64,000 nt of DNA from the NCBI GenBank assembly GCA_963556495.2, contig OY747721.1, positions 7,870,149-7,934,148 on the forward strand, written 5' to 3'. This stretch comes from Valencia hispanica. Lineage: Eukaryota > Chordata > Actinopteri > Cyprinodontiformes > Valenciidae. Below, in pieces: positions 1 through 11,384 of this stretch. The position numbers and the translations under genes are program-made. The notes under the pieces were generated by a model, which saw nothing but the letters and a program-made list of their open reading frames with translations, was not told the DNA's origin and searched no databases. Within the stretch, counting starts at the first letter, position 1; each line of letters begins with the position of its first letter.

Positions 1-176
1 TTCCCCTTTTTCCAGGTTGGGGATGAATAGTAAAAAGCAATAACATTTTCTTTATCATTTTAATTAGGTAATAGTACGAGCAGCGTTGAATTGTAACATC
101 AAAAAGTAGTTTGCATGATTTCTTTTTCATTTTATTTATGAGTCAGAAATGGCATTTGTATTCAGAAAATTAAAAG

Positions 177-562
177 TCAGCAGGACACAAATGCGCATGT
201 GTCTGCTCAAATGGTCAGAAACAGACTCCATGACGGTTGTATGAGGGCCTGACGTCCACAGGTGGGTGTTGTGCTTACAGCCCAGCACCGTGTAGGACGT
301 TTGGCATTTGCCAGAGAACACCAAGATTGGCAAATTCGCCACTTGCACCCTGTGCTCTTCGCAGATGAAAGCAGGTTCACACTGAGCACATGTGACAGAC
401 GTGACAGAGTCTGGAGATGCCGTGGAGAACGTTCTGCTGCCTGCAACATTCTCCAGCATGACCGGTTTGGCAGTGGGTCAGTAATGGTGTGGAGTGGCAT
501 TTCTTTGGGGGGCCGCACAGCCCTCCATTTCCTCGCTAGAGGTAGCCTGACTGATTTAGTTG
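177..562 (+). mobile_element. Tc1-like transposase fragment
   Basis: The translation from about 262 matches the middle of a Tc1/mariner DDE transposase: a basic stretch ending AFAREHQDWQIRH, then DESRF with the first catalytic Asp, then SVMVWSGISLGGR. Similarity continues upstream to about 177 in the same frame region. Neither the N-terminal DNA-binding half nor the part with the second Asp and the Glu is present, and the match stops near 562, so this is a dead internal fragment. No terminal repeats are visible here. It belongs to the same family as the 5' terminal fragment at 22590-22965, whose TIR I recognise from a widespread fish Tc1 element. Confidence 0.85.
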
Positions 563-1318
563 AAAACATCTCTATGCTTCCCAAGCTGAGTAGCTTTGCA
601 TGTGGTATGGTATGAAGGTGCAGTTCAGAGCCGTAAACTAAATCCAGGCTTCTGATACAGGCTGGTGGAAACATACAGGCTTCTATTTCACAATAAAACA
701 AAGATGTTAAAGTACCAGAAAATCCTCATTATAATGCTCCACAAATAATAGAGAGCTGGGTTTAAGCATATTGTTTCCTGAGACGTGTGCACAATGTAAG
801 ACAATTTATTTTATTAAAAAAAATAAATAAGACTAAGGGTTCAGTAAGGAGCAAAGGTATGAGGAGCATAATATGTCATAAAGGAAAAGAAAAAGTACTA
901 ATGGTGTATGTAGAGTATAAAAACAAGAACAATGATCCACACAAGCAACATAGACCTAAGGAAATCAAGTAAAGATGAATCAAAACCAAGATAAGATGGC
1001 TAATAAGGGAGTTACGTGGAAGGCGAGGCAAATTTATTTGAGTAGCACTGCTCAACAGGTTGTTCAAGTTGCATTACAGGAAGGATCAGAAATAGATAGA
1101 TACTATAATGTTTTTTTCAAACCTGCACAATAATTTTCTCACAAATCAACATAACCGACAAGATATACAAGTGCATGGTTTGAAAAGGAGGTGGACGATG
1201 CAAACGCTTATATGATTCCGAATATATAGAAAGAATAATTCAAGAACAGCATTATTTTTGTACAGTACATACAGTAGAACAACATGTCACTATACAGATG
1301 GTATGAGACAGACAAGAC
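563..1318. other. No recognised gene; A-rich region
   Basis: Two short A-rich frames lie here on the plus strand, 787-972 and one starting at ATG 975. They carry many Lys, Asn and Gln codons and no motif I recognise. They could be decayed retrotransposon sequence. I see no splice-flanked exon or RNA gene. Confidence 0.4.
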
Positions 1319-1319
1319 A

Positions 1320-1351
1320 ACACACACACACACACAACACACACACACACA
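1320..1351. repeat. (CA)n microsatellite
   Basis: About 16 CA dinucleotides with one interruption. It sits about 65 bp beyond the stop of the minus-strand LINE frame at 1415-1879, so it may be the simple-repeat tail of that LINE. Confidence 0.9.
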
Positions 1352-1414
1352 AGTGACACTGGCCCAAGCACTCTTACCCTACACCCTCTCCCCACTGGCT
1401 ACATGCTGAGGGCA

Positions 1415-1879
1415 TCACTCTCTGTCCTCTACATATTTCTTTAATACATTTTCTTTGAACAAATGTTTGAAATGAATTATGTTTGGACAGGTTTTTAATT
1501 CAGCTGCCAAATCATTCCAAAGCTTCACTTCCCGCACTAAGATACACATTGATTTTAGAGTGGTTCTAAATTTGGGCAGATATTTATTTTGGTTTCCTCT
1601 TAGTATGTAACTATGATGAGCATCTCTATCACGGAATAAGTTTTGAACATTAGGAGGCAGAGAGTTTTGAGATGCCCTGAAAATAATTTGAGCTGTTTCA
1701 AAGTTGATCACGTCCTGCAGTTTAAGTTCTTCCACCTCTACAAACAATGGATTGGAATGAAGTGTGTAGTGTACACCAGAGACAATCCTAGTGGCCTTTT
1801 TCTGCAGAGTGATCAAGGGCTGTAAGTGGGTTTTGTAACAGTTTCCCCAAACATCAACACAATAATATAAATTTGACAT
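1415..1879 (-). pseudogene. LINE reverse transcriptase, C-terminal end (Jockey/CR1-like group)
   Basis: A 154-codon frame on the minus strand matches the region after the RT thumb in non-LTR retrotransposons. It has a YYCVDVWGN block, then LQKKATRIVSG, and further on VREVKLWNDL near the end. These blocks are shared by Jockey/CR1-type elements. The catalytic YADD region and the endonuclease are absent, so the copy is 5'-truncated, as is usual for LINEs. The natural stop is kept at 1415. The exact clade is not assigned. Confidence 0.75.
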
Positions 1880-1964
1880 AATGAATGATACAGTAGAAGT
1901 CGATCAGAAATAAAATAAAAACAGCTGAAAGATCATATAACAGAAAGCATCACATAAAGTCATC

Positions 1965-2225
1965 TCAGGTTTTCAGGCAGTTGATTCTAGACTCTGGTTT
2001 AGTTCTGGTCCCAGAATGAAGAGTTCTGTGCAACTCTGAAGTATATTCAGGACCAAGACCATTTATGCCCTTTTGCCAATGCTTCATGTCACACTGTGTG
2101 GACTCTAGAGGGGTGGCACACTGTACGTCCCAAAATTTCAGTGAGTCAAACTTCACAACTTCTCGCTGTATTAGGACACCGCAACATCACAAGCCTATGT
2201 CCCCGAAAACCATATGTTTCTAAAA
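1965..2225 (-). repeat. Dispersed repeat, inverted partner of 3145-3345
   Basis: The reverse complement of this stretch aligns with 3145-3345. Shared landmarks are a TTTTCGGGGACAT block, GACTCACTGAAATTTTGGG, a CCACCCCTCTAGAG block and ACACAGTGTGACATGAAGCA. The two copies lie about 1 kb apart in opposite orientation and differ at many positions. No protein domain is recognised. Confidence 0.7.
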
Positions 2226-2264
2226 AAAGGATAGATACCCCAGATGGCAAAGATAAAATGTCAT

Positions 2265-2880
2265 GTTTTTAAGAGCAGGCTCAAGACTCACCTTTTTAGC
2301 CTAGCTTTTAATTATTTATTAATATCTGTTTAATTGCTCTGCATGACTTACTTGATTAAATTTTTTCAATGTTAAAATTTTATCTGTGTTTTACTATTTA
2401 CTCTCATATTTATCTACTCTTTATTTTAGTATTTTAACCTGTTATTTTAATCGTTCTTCCAGTGTTTCCTCTGTGAGAGACCTCTGCCTCAAGAGCAGTG
2501 GTTTGTCTGTGGCTGACTGTGTGCTCTCCAGGTAGTGCTTGGGTGGAGGTGGGGGTCTCAGCTTCTCTCCACTGGGCGCCCTGGACCGGTGCCTCAGCTG
2601 TTGCTGTCGATCTGCTACTGCTGATGCAGATGGCTCCCCTGATGGCATTTCCTTACCTGGTTCATCTATTCTCAGCCCAATGTCCTTGTTTACTGTTGCT
2701 TTTAAGTGTGTGCGTGCATGGGAGATGGGTTGGGAGGGGGGTGGGAGTGTGGAGGGTTATAACTGTCATGTTTTTGTTCTGCGGCAGGGGGAGGGGGTTA
2801 TGTTGGGTCATTTTAATCTGTAAAGCACTGAGATGCTATTTTGTACAAAAAGCGCTTTATAAATAAAGTTTGATTTGATA
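2265..2880 (+). mobile_element. 3' end of an L2/CR1-type LINE
   Basis: Near 2269 the plus strand reads FKSRLKTHLFSLAF, the usual C-terminus of fish L2-type reverse transcriptases. A T-rich 3' UTR follows. The copy ends at 2819-2880 with the LINE tail TAAAGCACTGAGATGC, then GCGCTTTATAAATAAAG and TTTGATTTGA. The copy is heavily 5'-truncated. A GC-richer block at about 2446-2690 does not look like ordinary LINE 3' UTR and is reported separately. Confidence 0.75.
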
Positions 2881-2990
2881 TACTCTGTCTTTGCTGCCAA
2901 ACCTGAATAAATCTGTCTTTTTTGTTGCGCCACATATTCTTGCGTGTAGCCTCCATTGTTGCTAGTGTTGATACTGCACTGTCACATTGT

Positions 2991-3123
2991 ACTCTTGTCA
3001 CTAGCTTTTCTAGTCACTCCCTGGGTGGGTTTTCATTGGTCGATTGTAGACTGGGGTCGTAGATTCTCTGACTGCTTGAATACTATCGGAGGCTGGGAAA
3101 AGGGAAAAGCTAGTGACAAGAGT
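2991..3123. repeat. Short element bounded by a perfect 20-bp inverted repeat
   Basis: The 20 bases at 2991-3010 (ACTCTTGTCACTAGCTTTTC) return as an exact reverse complement at 3104-3123, with a 93-bp spacer. No protein is coded inside. It could be a tiny MITE or a chance or derived palindrome. No clear target duplication flanks it. Confidence 0.6.
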
Positions 3124-3144
3124 CTGGGTCTCTGTCGGCTTATA

Positions 3145-3345
3145 AAGACTTATGCTTTTCGGGGACATTGCCCTGTCCTGCTAGACCAAGAAGTTGTGCT
3201 GTTTGACTCACTGAAATTTTGGGCCGTACAATCTGCCACCCCTCTAGAGCTCACACAGTGTGACATGAAGCAGTCACACAGTCGCACCTGGGCTTAAATG
3301 GTCTTGGGCCTGAATATACCTCAGAGTTGCTGGTATAAATTCAAT
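3145..3345 (+). repeat. Dispersed repeat, inverted partner of 1965-2225
   Basis: Same element as 1965-2225 in opposite orientation. It is followed at once by an L2-type LINE 3' tail on the minus strand. Confidence 0.65.
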
Positions 3346-3640
3346 TCAATCCAGTTTATTTATATAGTGCTGATTCACGACAGATGTCATCTCAAGGCAC
3401 TTGACAAGAAAAGTCATTTCAGTACAATCATACAAACATTCCAATTAGTTTAAACTTAGGTAGTTTTCTATGTAAGGAATCCCAGCAGATTGTATCGAGT
3501 CATTGAGTTGAGGTTGCGTCCCGTTGATGCAGACATCCAACCACAGCAATCCCTCATACTGAGCAAGCATGTAACAGTGGAGAGGTAAAACTCCCCTTTA
3601 ACAGGAAGAAACCTTCAGTCATTGTGTAACTGCAAAGTCA
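3345..3640 (-). mobile_element. L2-type LINE 3' UTR fragment
   Basis: It begins with AATTCAATCCAGTTTATTTA, the reverse complement of a common fish LINE tail. It then matches 5337-5640, sharing GACAGATGTCATCTCAAGGCAC, the CAGTACAATCATACAAACATTCC block and the AACTCCCCTTTAACA block. No coding part remains. Confidence 0.75.
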
Positions 3641-4200
3641 AAGCCGAGAGATGAAGATATGGGTTGCTTTCACTTTGAAGCACCGCTCCCTCATCACATG
3701 ATAATTGATCCAGTTGTTTATGACACTTTCATATTAATTAGTTCCAGGCTTTGTTCTTCTGGGTCACATAGTTTCACTGTAAAGTGAAACTGTGTGCTAC
3801 ACACCTCCTTCAAATATTTGCAGCTGTAAATTACACCAACATAAGCTCTTGTGAGTTAGGAGTGGTCATCTCTTAATTGTAGGTTTCTAAAGCCACCTAA
3901 AAACATGAACTGTTTTAAATTGAACTGGCGGCACTGGAGCATTTATCTCCTATTTTTGTATTATCACAAATGTTTTTCTCTAAGTCTGATTGACAGGAAT
4001 CTGACTAGATGAGATCAGATGACATATAGACTAGTCAATCTAAGACTGAGCACACCTCTGTGTTTTAAAACTTTTAACATCTTTAATGCAACTTACCTTT
4101 TAAAGAAACACATCTAAGATAAAATAAACAAAATATTGGCCCTAATCTGGTTGTAGAGGTGTATTTAGTCTAAGAAAAATAGTATGTTTCACCCCCTTTT
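3629..4200. repeat. Dispersed repeat, copy 1 (partner at 60478-61345)
   Basis: This non-coding stretch aligns with 60478-60850 and again with 61043-61330. Landmarks are GCAAAGTCAAAGCCGAGAGAT, CTTTGTTCTTCTGGGT, the AGCTGTAAATT block, CTCTAAGTCTGATTG with AGGAATCTGACTAGAT, and ACATCTAAGATAAAATAAAC. The element is over 500 bp long, has no open frame and is unclassified. Confidence 0.7.
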
Positions 4201-5336
4201 GTCTTAATTACTGCAGGGGAGTCCAAACGTTTTATTATTTGGGTCAAAATTGTCAAGTTTTCCATGTTTTCCTTATGAGAAGAAAGGCATTTAGTCCGCT
4301 CATTTTTTTAGGCTCAGTTGAAGAAAACTGGAAAAGGATTTAGTCTTTTCTCAGCAAAACAACAACCAGGATTTTGGTGACTCTTTATTGGAAAAAAAAT
4401 CTTCTCTATTTACCCAAGATTTAATAAAGTAGGCTAATTAAAATGGTAAATAGAGTTGCAGTCAGGGGCTGTACAAAGCCTTTACAGGGGGGCAGCAAAT
4501 GGCTCCCAGGCCACACCAACCCTGTTTAGTGAGCTTTAATTAAACTCTAATTCGTTTGCATATGTGAATGCCAAGCGGACCGAGGGTTGCTCCAAGAGCA
4601 GGAATTGGACCATAGCGCAGGAAATTCTGGGTAAATACAACCAAAACGACCGCGCAAATACTCTGCTCATGTTGAGCCCATTGCTGCATCTATTTGTCTG
4701 GTACATTTGCCAAAGACAATAGAGCAATCCTAAAACCGCTCAAATCTGATGCTCCTCCATGATTATTTACATTTCATAGAACAGGAAGTGTCGCTGTGTT
4801 CAATGCAACTTGGTAAACATATTGCTAAAAAGGTTCAATCTGTTTGACAAAGTGCAGTGTGAACGTGAACTAGAGCAGCTAGAAAATGCAACAATGTTGC
4901 AATTTTGGTCCCCAATTGAATCGATTCTAGCAGGCATCAGTTGTGGGAACGATTGAAGAGGAAACAAGAAATTAAAAGGGATCTTATTTTTCAGTATCCG
5001 ACTGAGTCCAAACATTGCATGGTGGCATTCCTAGACCTCCTCAGTGAAGTATGTCAAAATCCTCTGTAGGTAAAAACAGAGTTTCAACAAAGTATCCACA
5101 AAAGATTTAAAACTATTTTATCACCGTCTCCACTAAGAAAAGACCATATTAAGTATAAATGTCCATTGTCTCATCTGCCAAAATAAATAAAAAACCTCCT
5201 TGAAAATGCCTGCTCACCTCATTTTGTCATGTTTCCGGGTAGCTTTCTGACCCACATGCAGAATCAGTGACTCAGTAGAAAAGTAAATGTTTTATTTACA
5301 ACGGGATTAATAATGTGCAAAAGGAAACTTGGGCTT
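4201..5336. other. No feature recognised
   Basis: Short frames on both strands, none with a recognisable domain. The base composition is ordinary for this window. I see no splice-bounded exon, tRNA or terminal repeat. Confidence 0.4.
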
Positions 5337-7290
5337 CTATTCAGTTTATTTGTTTTGCGCCGATTCGCGACAGATGTCATCTCAAGGCACTTTATATAAG
5401 AAAAGTCCTTTCAGTACAATCATACAAACATTCCAATGTGTTTAAAGTTTTAGTTTGTTTTCTATTTAAGGAATCCCAACAGACTGCATCAAGTCATTGA
5501 CTGGCAGTTGCACCCCGTTGATGCGGACTCCAACCACAGCAATCCCTCAGCAATCCCCCATACTGAGCAAGCATGTAATGACAGTGGAGAGGACAAACTC
5601 CCCTTTAACACAAAGAAACCTCCAGCAGAGCCTGGCTCTGCCACGACCGACTGGGGACAGACACAGAGACACAGAAAGAACAAAAAAAAAAAACTGATGT
5701 AAGAGTATTTTCTATATTAAAGAAAGTAAAAAAGTTGATAACAGGACACGGGGAATGGTCAGTTACTGGGAGTATCATCCCAGTCAATGGCTCCTGTCCA
5801 ACAAGAAATTGCAGCTCAGCAAGATACCAGATCAGGTGTATCTTCTATGGAGAAAAAAATACTGATAAAACAAAGTTAACATTCGAAATAATAAATAATG
5901 CAACTGGAGAGTAGCAGAAGAGAAAGTAGTAGAGTGAAGAAAAGTGGTAAGTCTGTCCTCCAGCAGTCTAAGCCTATAGCAGCATAACTACAGAGCTAGC
6001 TCAGGATGACCTTAGCCACTCTAACTATAAGCTTTATCAAAAAGGGAAGTTTTAAGCCTGGCCTTAAAAGTAAACAGAGTGTCTGCCTCACGGACTAAAG
6101 CTGGGAGCTGGTTCCACAGGAGAGGAGCCTGATAACTAAAAGATCTGCCTCCCATTCTACTTTTAGAAATCCTAGGAAGTACAAGTAAACCTGCAGTCTG
6201 AGAGCGAAGGGCTCTGTTAGGAACATATAGAACAATCAGATCTCTGATGTATGATGGAGCTTGATTATTAAGGGCTTTATATGTAAGGAGGATGTTAAAT
6301 TCTATTCTGGATTTAACAGGGAGCCAATGAAGGGAAGCTAAAACACGAGAAATGTGATCTCTCTTTTTAATATACATTAGAACTCTTGCTGCCGCATTTT
6401 GGATCAACTGAAGGCTTTTAATTACATTTTGTGGACTACCTGATAGTAAAGAATTACAGTAGCCCAGCCTTGAAGTAACAAATGCATGGACTAGTTTCTC
6501 AGCATCACTCCTTGACAAGATGTTTCTAATTTTAGCAATATTCCAGAAGTGAAAGAAGGAAATCCTAGAAACCTGTTCAATATGGGATTTGAATGTCATG
6601 TATTGGTCAAAAATAATGCAGAGGTTCTTTCTGTTATTACTGGAGGCCGATTTAATGCCATCCAAATGAAGTGATTGACTAAGCAGCTTCTTTTTTAGAG
6701 CTTCTGGTCCAAAGATGACAACTTCTGTCTTGTCAGAATTTAAGGGCAAAAAGTTTAGATTCATCCATGCTTTTATGTCTTCCAGACATGCCTGTAATTT
6801 ACTTAACTGACTGGATTCATCAGGATTTATGGATAAATATAGTTGTGTATCATCGGCATAGCAGTGGAAATTTATCCCATGCTCTATGATGATTTTACCA
6901 GTTGGAAGCATATGTCTAGTAAAATGAATTGGTCCAATTGGTACAGAACCCTGTGAAACTTCACAGGTAACCCTTAAGTGTGAAGAAGATTTATCATTTC
7001 CATGAACAAATAAATTTGTCAGACAACTATGATTTAAACCAGCCTAGTGCTGTTCCTTTAATCCCTGCAACATGTTCAAGCCTTTCTAAGAGGATATTGT
7101 GATCGACTGTGTCAAACGCAGCACTGAGATCAGACCAGAACAGACACCAGTCCATTATCTGAGGCCTTGAGAATATCATTAGTAACCTTCACCAGTGCTG
7201 TTTCAGTGCTATGATAAGCTCTAAAACCTGACTGAAACTCTTCAAACAGCTCGTTACTGTTTCTATCAACCTTTAAAAGTGGGGTGAAAA
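5337..7290 (-). mobile_element. L2-type LINE, 5'-truncated
   Basis: The minus-strand frame 6911-6021 (296 codons) is the C-terminal half of an L2-type reverse transcriptase. It starts just before the catalytic YADDTQLY, then has [45 protein letters not shown] and the terminal FKARLKTSLFDKAYS. Upstream, 6911-7290 continues the RT with several frame breaks. Downstream, 6020-5337 is the 3' UTR with its tail near 5337. ORF1 and the endonuclease are missing. It is a dead copy. Confidence 0.9.
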
Positions 7291-7714
7291 TGTAAATGAC
7301 CAAGGTAAGGTCCAGATCAGATCAATGTTTTGCAAACATGCATTTGAGCCTCTTGTCAGCAAACCATGTTTTTGGAAACCGCTCCAGAGAGAGTGCTTCA
7401 CACTCTGCTTTTTTTTTTCCAACAACTAGCTCCACACTAACCTAACCTTTAACCCCAGTGTCAGACTTATAGTTCTCTGGTTTGCTGTTTTTGATGTATT
7501 TCCGTGGCATCATCGCAACAGCAAATACAATACAGGCCTGGCATCATTACAACAGCATTTTGTTTTTAGTGTTCATGTGTGAAGACCTTTCTATAAACAA
7601 AAAACTTTTTACAATCAAAAAATACTCTGTAGCAGCTCCTTTATTGTTTGCATTGCTTTTATTGTTTTATTTGATTCTAAATCTGTGTTCTGTACACCAC
7701 AATGCTGCTTGTTT

Positions 7715-7822
7715 GGTTTGGTGTGTGAATGTGTGCTTGATTGGATGAATGACTGAATATAGTCTGAAGCGCTTTGGGGTCCTCAAGGACCAAATAAAGC
7801 ACTACACAAGTACAGGCCATTG
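7715..7822 (+). mobile_element. 3' tail of a SINE/LINE-type retroposon
   Basis: The stretch ends with TCTGAAGCGCTTTGGGG, then AAATAAAGCACTACACAAGTA, the tail style of fish tRNA-derived SINEs and their partner LINEs. Compare AAAAAGCGCTATACAAACCATTAC at the end of the SINE at 56750-57014. The tRNA head is absent. Confidence 0.55.
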
Positions 7823-8593
7823 AACTGCTGCTTGCAGTTAAAGTGTTTGTGTCTGTCCATCTTTTCTTTTTTCACATGGACTCGAGGGCTGTATAAAACT
7901 TGCCCTTTAAGTGCTTAATAGAGTTTTTGGGAAGTCAAAATTTTTTGGTAAAACACAAAAAGCAAACATCATGAAAACATGAGCTTGAGTGGTTTTGGAA
8001 TAATCTTACACTCTTTTAATGCTAAATGTTGAATTTTGATGTTGGTAATGCAATATTGATATTTAAGCTTATATTTAGTATTTTCAGGAGGACGAGGATG
8101 GAGATAAACTCTTCCTTAGCCATAAGACAACCCTTTGACCTCAATCAAGTTCCTTAATGCCACACCTTGAGGGGAACCCATGACCAAAACTGCGGAGGAA
8201 GTAGCATGGTGAACATCAATAGAAAAAAGGTGTCACAATAAAGTTAAATCAATAACACGAAAGATTTTAAAGATTGAGGTAATCTACAGTTTTTCTTTCA
8301 GAGTGTTTTCACTTTTTCAGGAAGCAAGGCCGCTTTCACGACATCCATTAGTGTAAAACAGATTTCCCAGGTTAAAATTTACCACAGAAAACAACCCTGG
8401 TAGGGACATAGAATTTTAGATATCTACCCAAGAGAAACTTTGTTTGGTGTGGCTTTAACCATTTAAGATAGGCTAAAGATTCTGTGTTATGTGACTATCA
8501 TCCTGACTTTAACTGTAACAGAGTTTAAATCACTGACATCTCCTCTTGGCGATCGGTGGAGACAGTGGGGGGGAAAAGGACCAGTAATGCGCA
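7823..8593. other. No feature recognised
   Basis: Low-complexity AT-rich sequence with no long frame and no motif I can name. Confidence 0.4.
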
Positions 8594-9192
8594 AAGGCCC
8601 TATATCATGCAAAATCAACTTTTTGGAGCTTTCAACCATGTTTAATGTGAATTTCTTATTAAAAAACCCCCGCCAGAGTGGTTTTTGGCTTAATTCACAC
8701 ATTTCTCAGTAATCCTCCTGATCCTGCCCTCTGAGCAGCTGCACCGCACTCTCCTGAAAAACGACTGACATGACATAGTGACGTGTGTTTACGTAACTGT
8801 GTCAAACCAGGAAGTGCCAGACATGTCCGCGCCGCCCCTGCAGATTAAACACGACCCCTTTTTCACAGGTGCGAGCTGCGAGAGTTCGAAGCAAGACACT
8901 AAGCACCACCGTTTTTATAGTATTTTACTTTCTAAAATGGCTCGGCGAAACTGCGCGTTTGACTGTGAGGCCGGGGCTCAAGGCTACGTCATGAAATGGG
9001 TGGAACTCACAGGGGGGAGGCAGGATTTTAGGAAAACCGAACATCTTACTTCCGGGTCGAAGAATAACTTCAGCATATAAGTTATATTTCAGGAAAATTA
9101 ATACTATATAATGCCAACTGTAACATTTTATCAAATATATGCCTATCCCAGAGATTGAGAGCTGTAAAATAGCATGATATAGGACCTTTAAA
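8594..9192. mobile_element. Non-autonomous TIR element (MITE-like)
   Basis: The left end AAAGGCCCTATATCATGC and the reverse complement of the right end, AAAGGTCCTATATCATGC, match at 17 of 18 positions. The roughly 600-bp body is GC-richer than its flanks. It codes only short frames, the best at 8778-9080, with no recognisable transposase domain. The end layout AAAGG-N4-TAT-N-ATGC also fits the MITE at 35766-36354, which suggests related families. No target duplication could be fixed. Confidence 0.65.
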
Positions 9193-9544
9193 AATTTCAA
9201 ATAATTTTTTAGGAAGTTTTGCTGTGTTTTTTTAAAATTAGATTTTAAATATGACATAAACAAGGAACATTGCACATGTGTGTATGTGCACACACATTGA
9301 GATAGCTTAGTCATTAAACATCTGTTAGTTTTATTTAGAGGATACTTCCTGATGCTGTGTCGTAATCTTGGTCAAGGTCTATACTGTCCTCTCTCCCACA
9401 AGTGTGGAATAAATGCATAAGTCTTTGTTAAATACAACTGAATCTCATTTCAATTACACCTTGGTACAACATACAACCTAATGTAGCATCTGAGGTTGTA
9501 TAACTCAGGGCAACCATAATGAACCATCCCTATTTGTACCCGTC
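9193..9544. other. No feature recognised
   Basis: AT-rich sequence without a supported feature. Confidence 0.4.
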
Positions 9545-9955
9545 CATCCTATGCAGGTTTGCGGGTGCTATGGCTCCATGACTTGCAACGATCCTAGAAA
9601 TCCTTGCCATTACCAAAAGAAAAGTCCCTCCCATGCAGGGTTGCGGGGGTGGCTATTTCCAGCAGTCTCGGGGCGAGAGGCAGGATACACCCTAGACAGG
9701 TCCCCAGTCCATCACAGGGCAACGCAGACATACAGGACAAACAACCATGCACACACACTCTAAGGGCAATTTAGAGAAACCAATTCACCTAACAGTCATG
9801 TTTTTGGACTGTGGGAGGAAGCCGGAGTACCTGGAGAGAACCCACGCATGCACAGGGAGAACATGCAAACTCCATGCAGAAAACCCCTGGCTGGGATTCA
9901 AACCCAGGACCTTCTTGCTGGAAGGCAACAGTGCTACCAACAAGCATCAGCTCAT
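9545..9955 (-). mobile_element. tRNA-headed SINE
   Basis: The minus strand carries a pol III B-box-like GGGTTTGAATCC (plus strand near 9895-9906), preceded by a GGTAGCAC block resembling a decayed A box. The body GAGAACATGCAAACTCCATG / TTTTTGGACTGTGGGAGGAAG is a very common fish SINE sequence. The internal promoter is mutated and the copy has diverged, so I take it to be inactive. Confidence 0.75.
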
Positions 9956-10440
9956 TCACACTGCAGGCACTGCAGGTCTTATTGCTTTATTCTGACTTTA
10001 TGATAAAATCTGATTTTTGTGTGTGGTTGTTCACACTGTAATTTAAATGTGACTGCCATCAGACTGCGGTGTGAACTGTTCAGGGATCCAAAGTGCACTG
10101 CATCTGCAGAAAATCACAAAGCAGAGGCTGCAAACGCTGTTTCCCATCAGCGCTGCTATATATTTAAAGATTGAGTGTGTTCAAACCTTCATTCAGCTCA
10201 AGTTTGAGTAATTATAACTTTAAAAAGAACAAACTTAAAAAGCTTCTGTGATCCGATTTGGAGCGATCCTCTTTCAAGTGCAGGCAAAATACAGCACGAG
10301 AAAATAATGTTTTGTGCATTTTACAGCTGAAAATATTAAGACATATTCTTTTGTGGCGTTCTTAAGAAGCCGGTGATAAATTCAAGTTACAAACTGAGAC
10401 TGACACAATAGTGAGCCTGTTCCTGAGAGGATTAAATACC
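9956..10440. other. No feature recognised
   Basis: No frame, repeat boundary or RNA structure I can support. Confidence 0.4.
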
Positions 10441-11236
10441 AGGGCCCTCATTTAACAACTGATCTGTGCGTATTTCGTGCATAGAAATAATTCTAGCATT
10501 GTGTGGCATTTATCAATTTGTATTGCCTGGGAGAACGTGACACAGGCAGTAAATGCGGCCGGGTAGTGGAGATGTTCCTGTTGGAAATAAAGGAAAAAAT
10601 GGTTTGATATCAAAATAAATATAAAACGTCCGTCAGCACACAGATCTCCTACTGAGGGTGCACCGATCATCATATTTGACACTTGTGTGGCCATGCGTAA
10701 TTAGAGACACAGCTTTGGCTGCCATCAGGACGCAAGGAAAAAGCGACAACCTGCTTCAATGATAAGCGAGACCATTGCCACAGTACAATTTGCAAACATT
10801 TTAATTAAAAATATAACAACATCCCATTAAGCTGAAGCGCTTGATGTGACAAATATACAAATAAAGGGGGGGTCTGCGGAGTTTGCTAGTGACAGGATCT
10901 CCATGAATGATCACCCCCAACATTAAATTATGTATTTCTTGACAAATTTCAAACATTTACTGAAAGTTTAATGCAAATTCATCCATAACTTGTTTAGTTA
11001 TTTTGCTAAAAGACAGACGCCAACATAAGCTCCTTGGCGGAGGCGATGAACTGCTGCGAGAAATATGTCAAAGTAAAACTGTTTCAGTGTTGCAGTTCCT
11101 CCGTTCTAAGAGTAGATGCTGTGCACACGCACAATTAGAAGTGTACTTATATTTAGGAACATTTTTACGTAAGTAGCATTGTTCCTACACACGAAACACG
11201 CACAGATCTGTGCGTAGGTACGGTTGATAAATGAGG
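10441..11236. mobile_element. Non-autonomous TIR DNA transposon
   Basis: The left end reads CCCTCATTTAACAACTGAT, then CTGTGCGTATTTCGTGC. The right end, reverse-complemented, reads GCCTCATTTATCAACCGTAC, then CTGTGCGTGTTTCGTG. These are imperfect terminal inverted repeats about 45 bp long. The 0.8-kb interior has no transposase frame. Ends of this GCCTCATTTATCAA kind are common in fish genomes. I do not assign a superfamily. Confidence 0.6.
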
Positions 11237-11384
11237 CGCATGAACTCAGCGGTCTAAGTCGCTCCGTTCTGAGCCAGGCTGTGCTCTGTTTCTAAATCGG
11301 ACGATCTGATGTCAGGTCTGGTTTTATTCATTAAATAACTAAATTATTTTTTATGTATTTATTTTACTTCAATCACCCAGAAGA

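Noticed and set aside
1965..3345. A single large inverted-repeat transposon spanning 1965-3345
   Set aside because: The two arms are imperfect copies of a dispersed repeat, one is followed by an unrelated LINE tail, and no target duplication was found.
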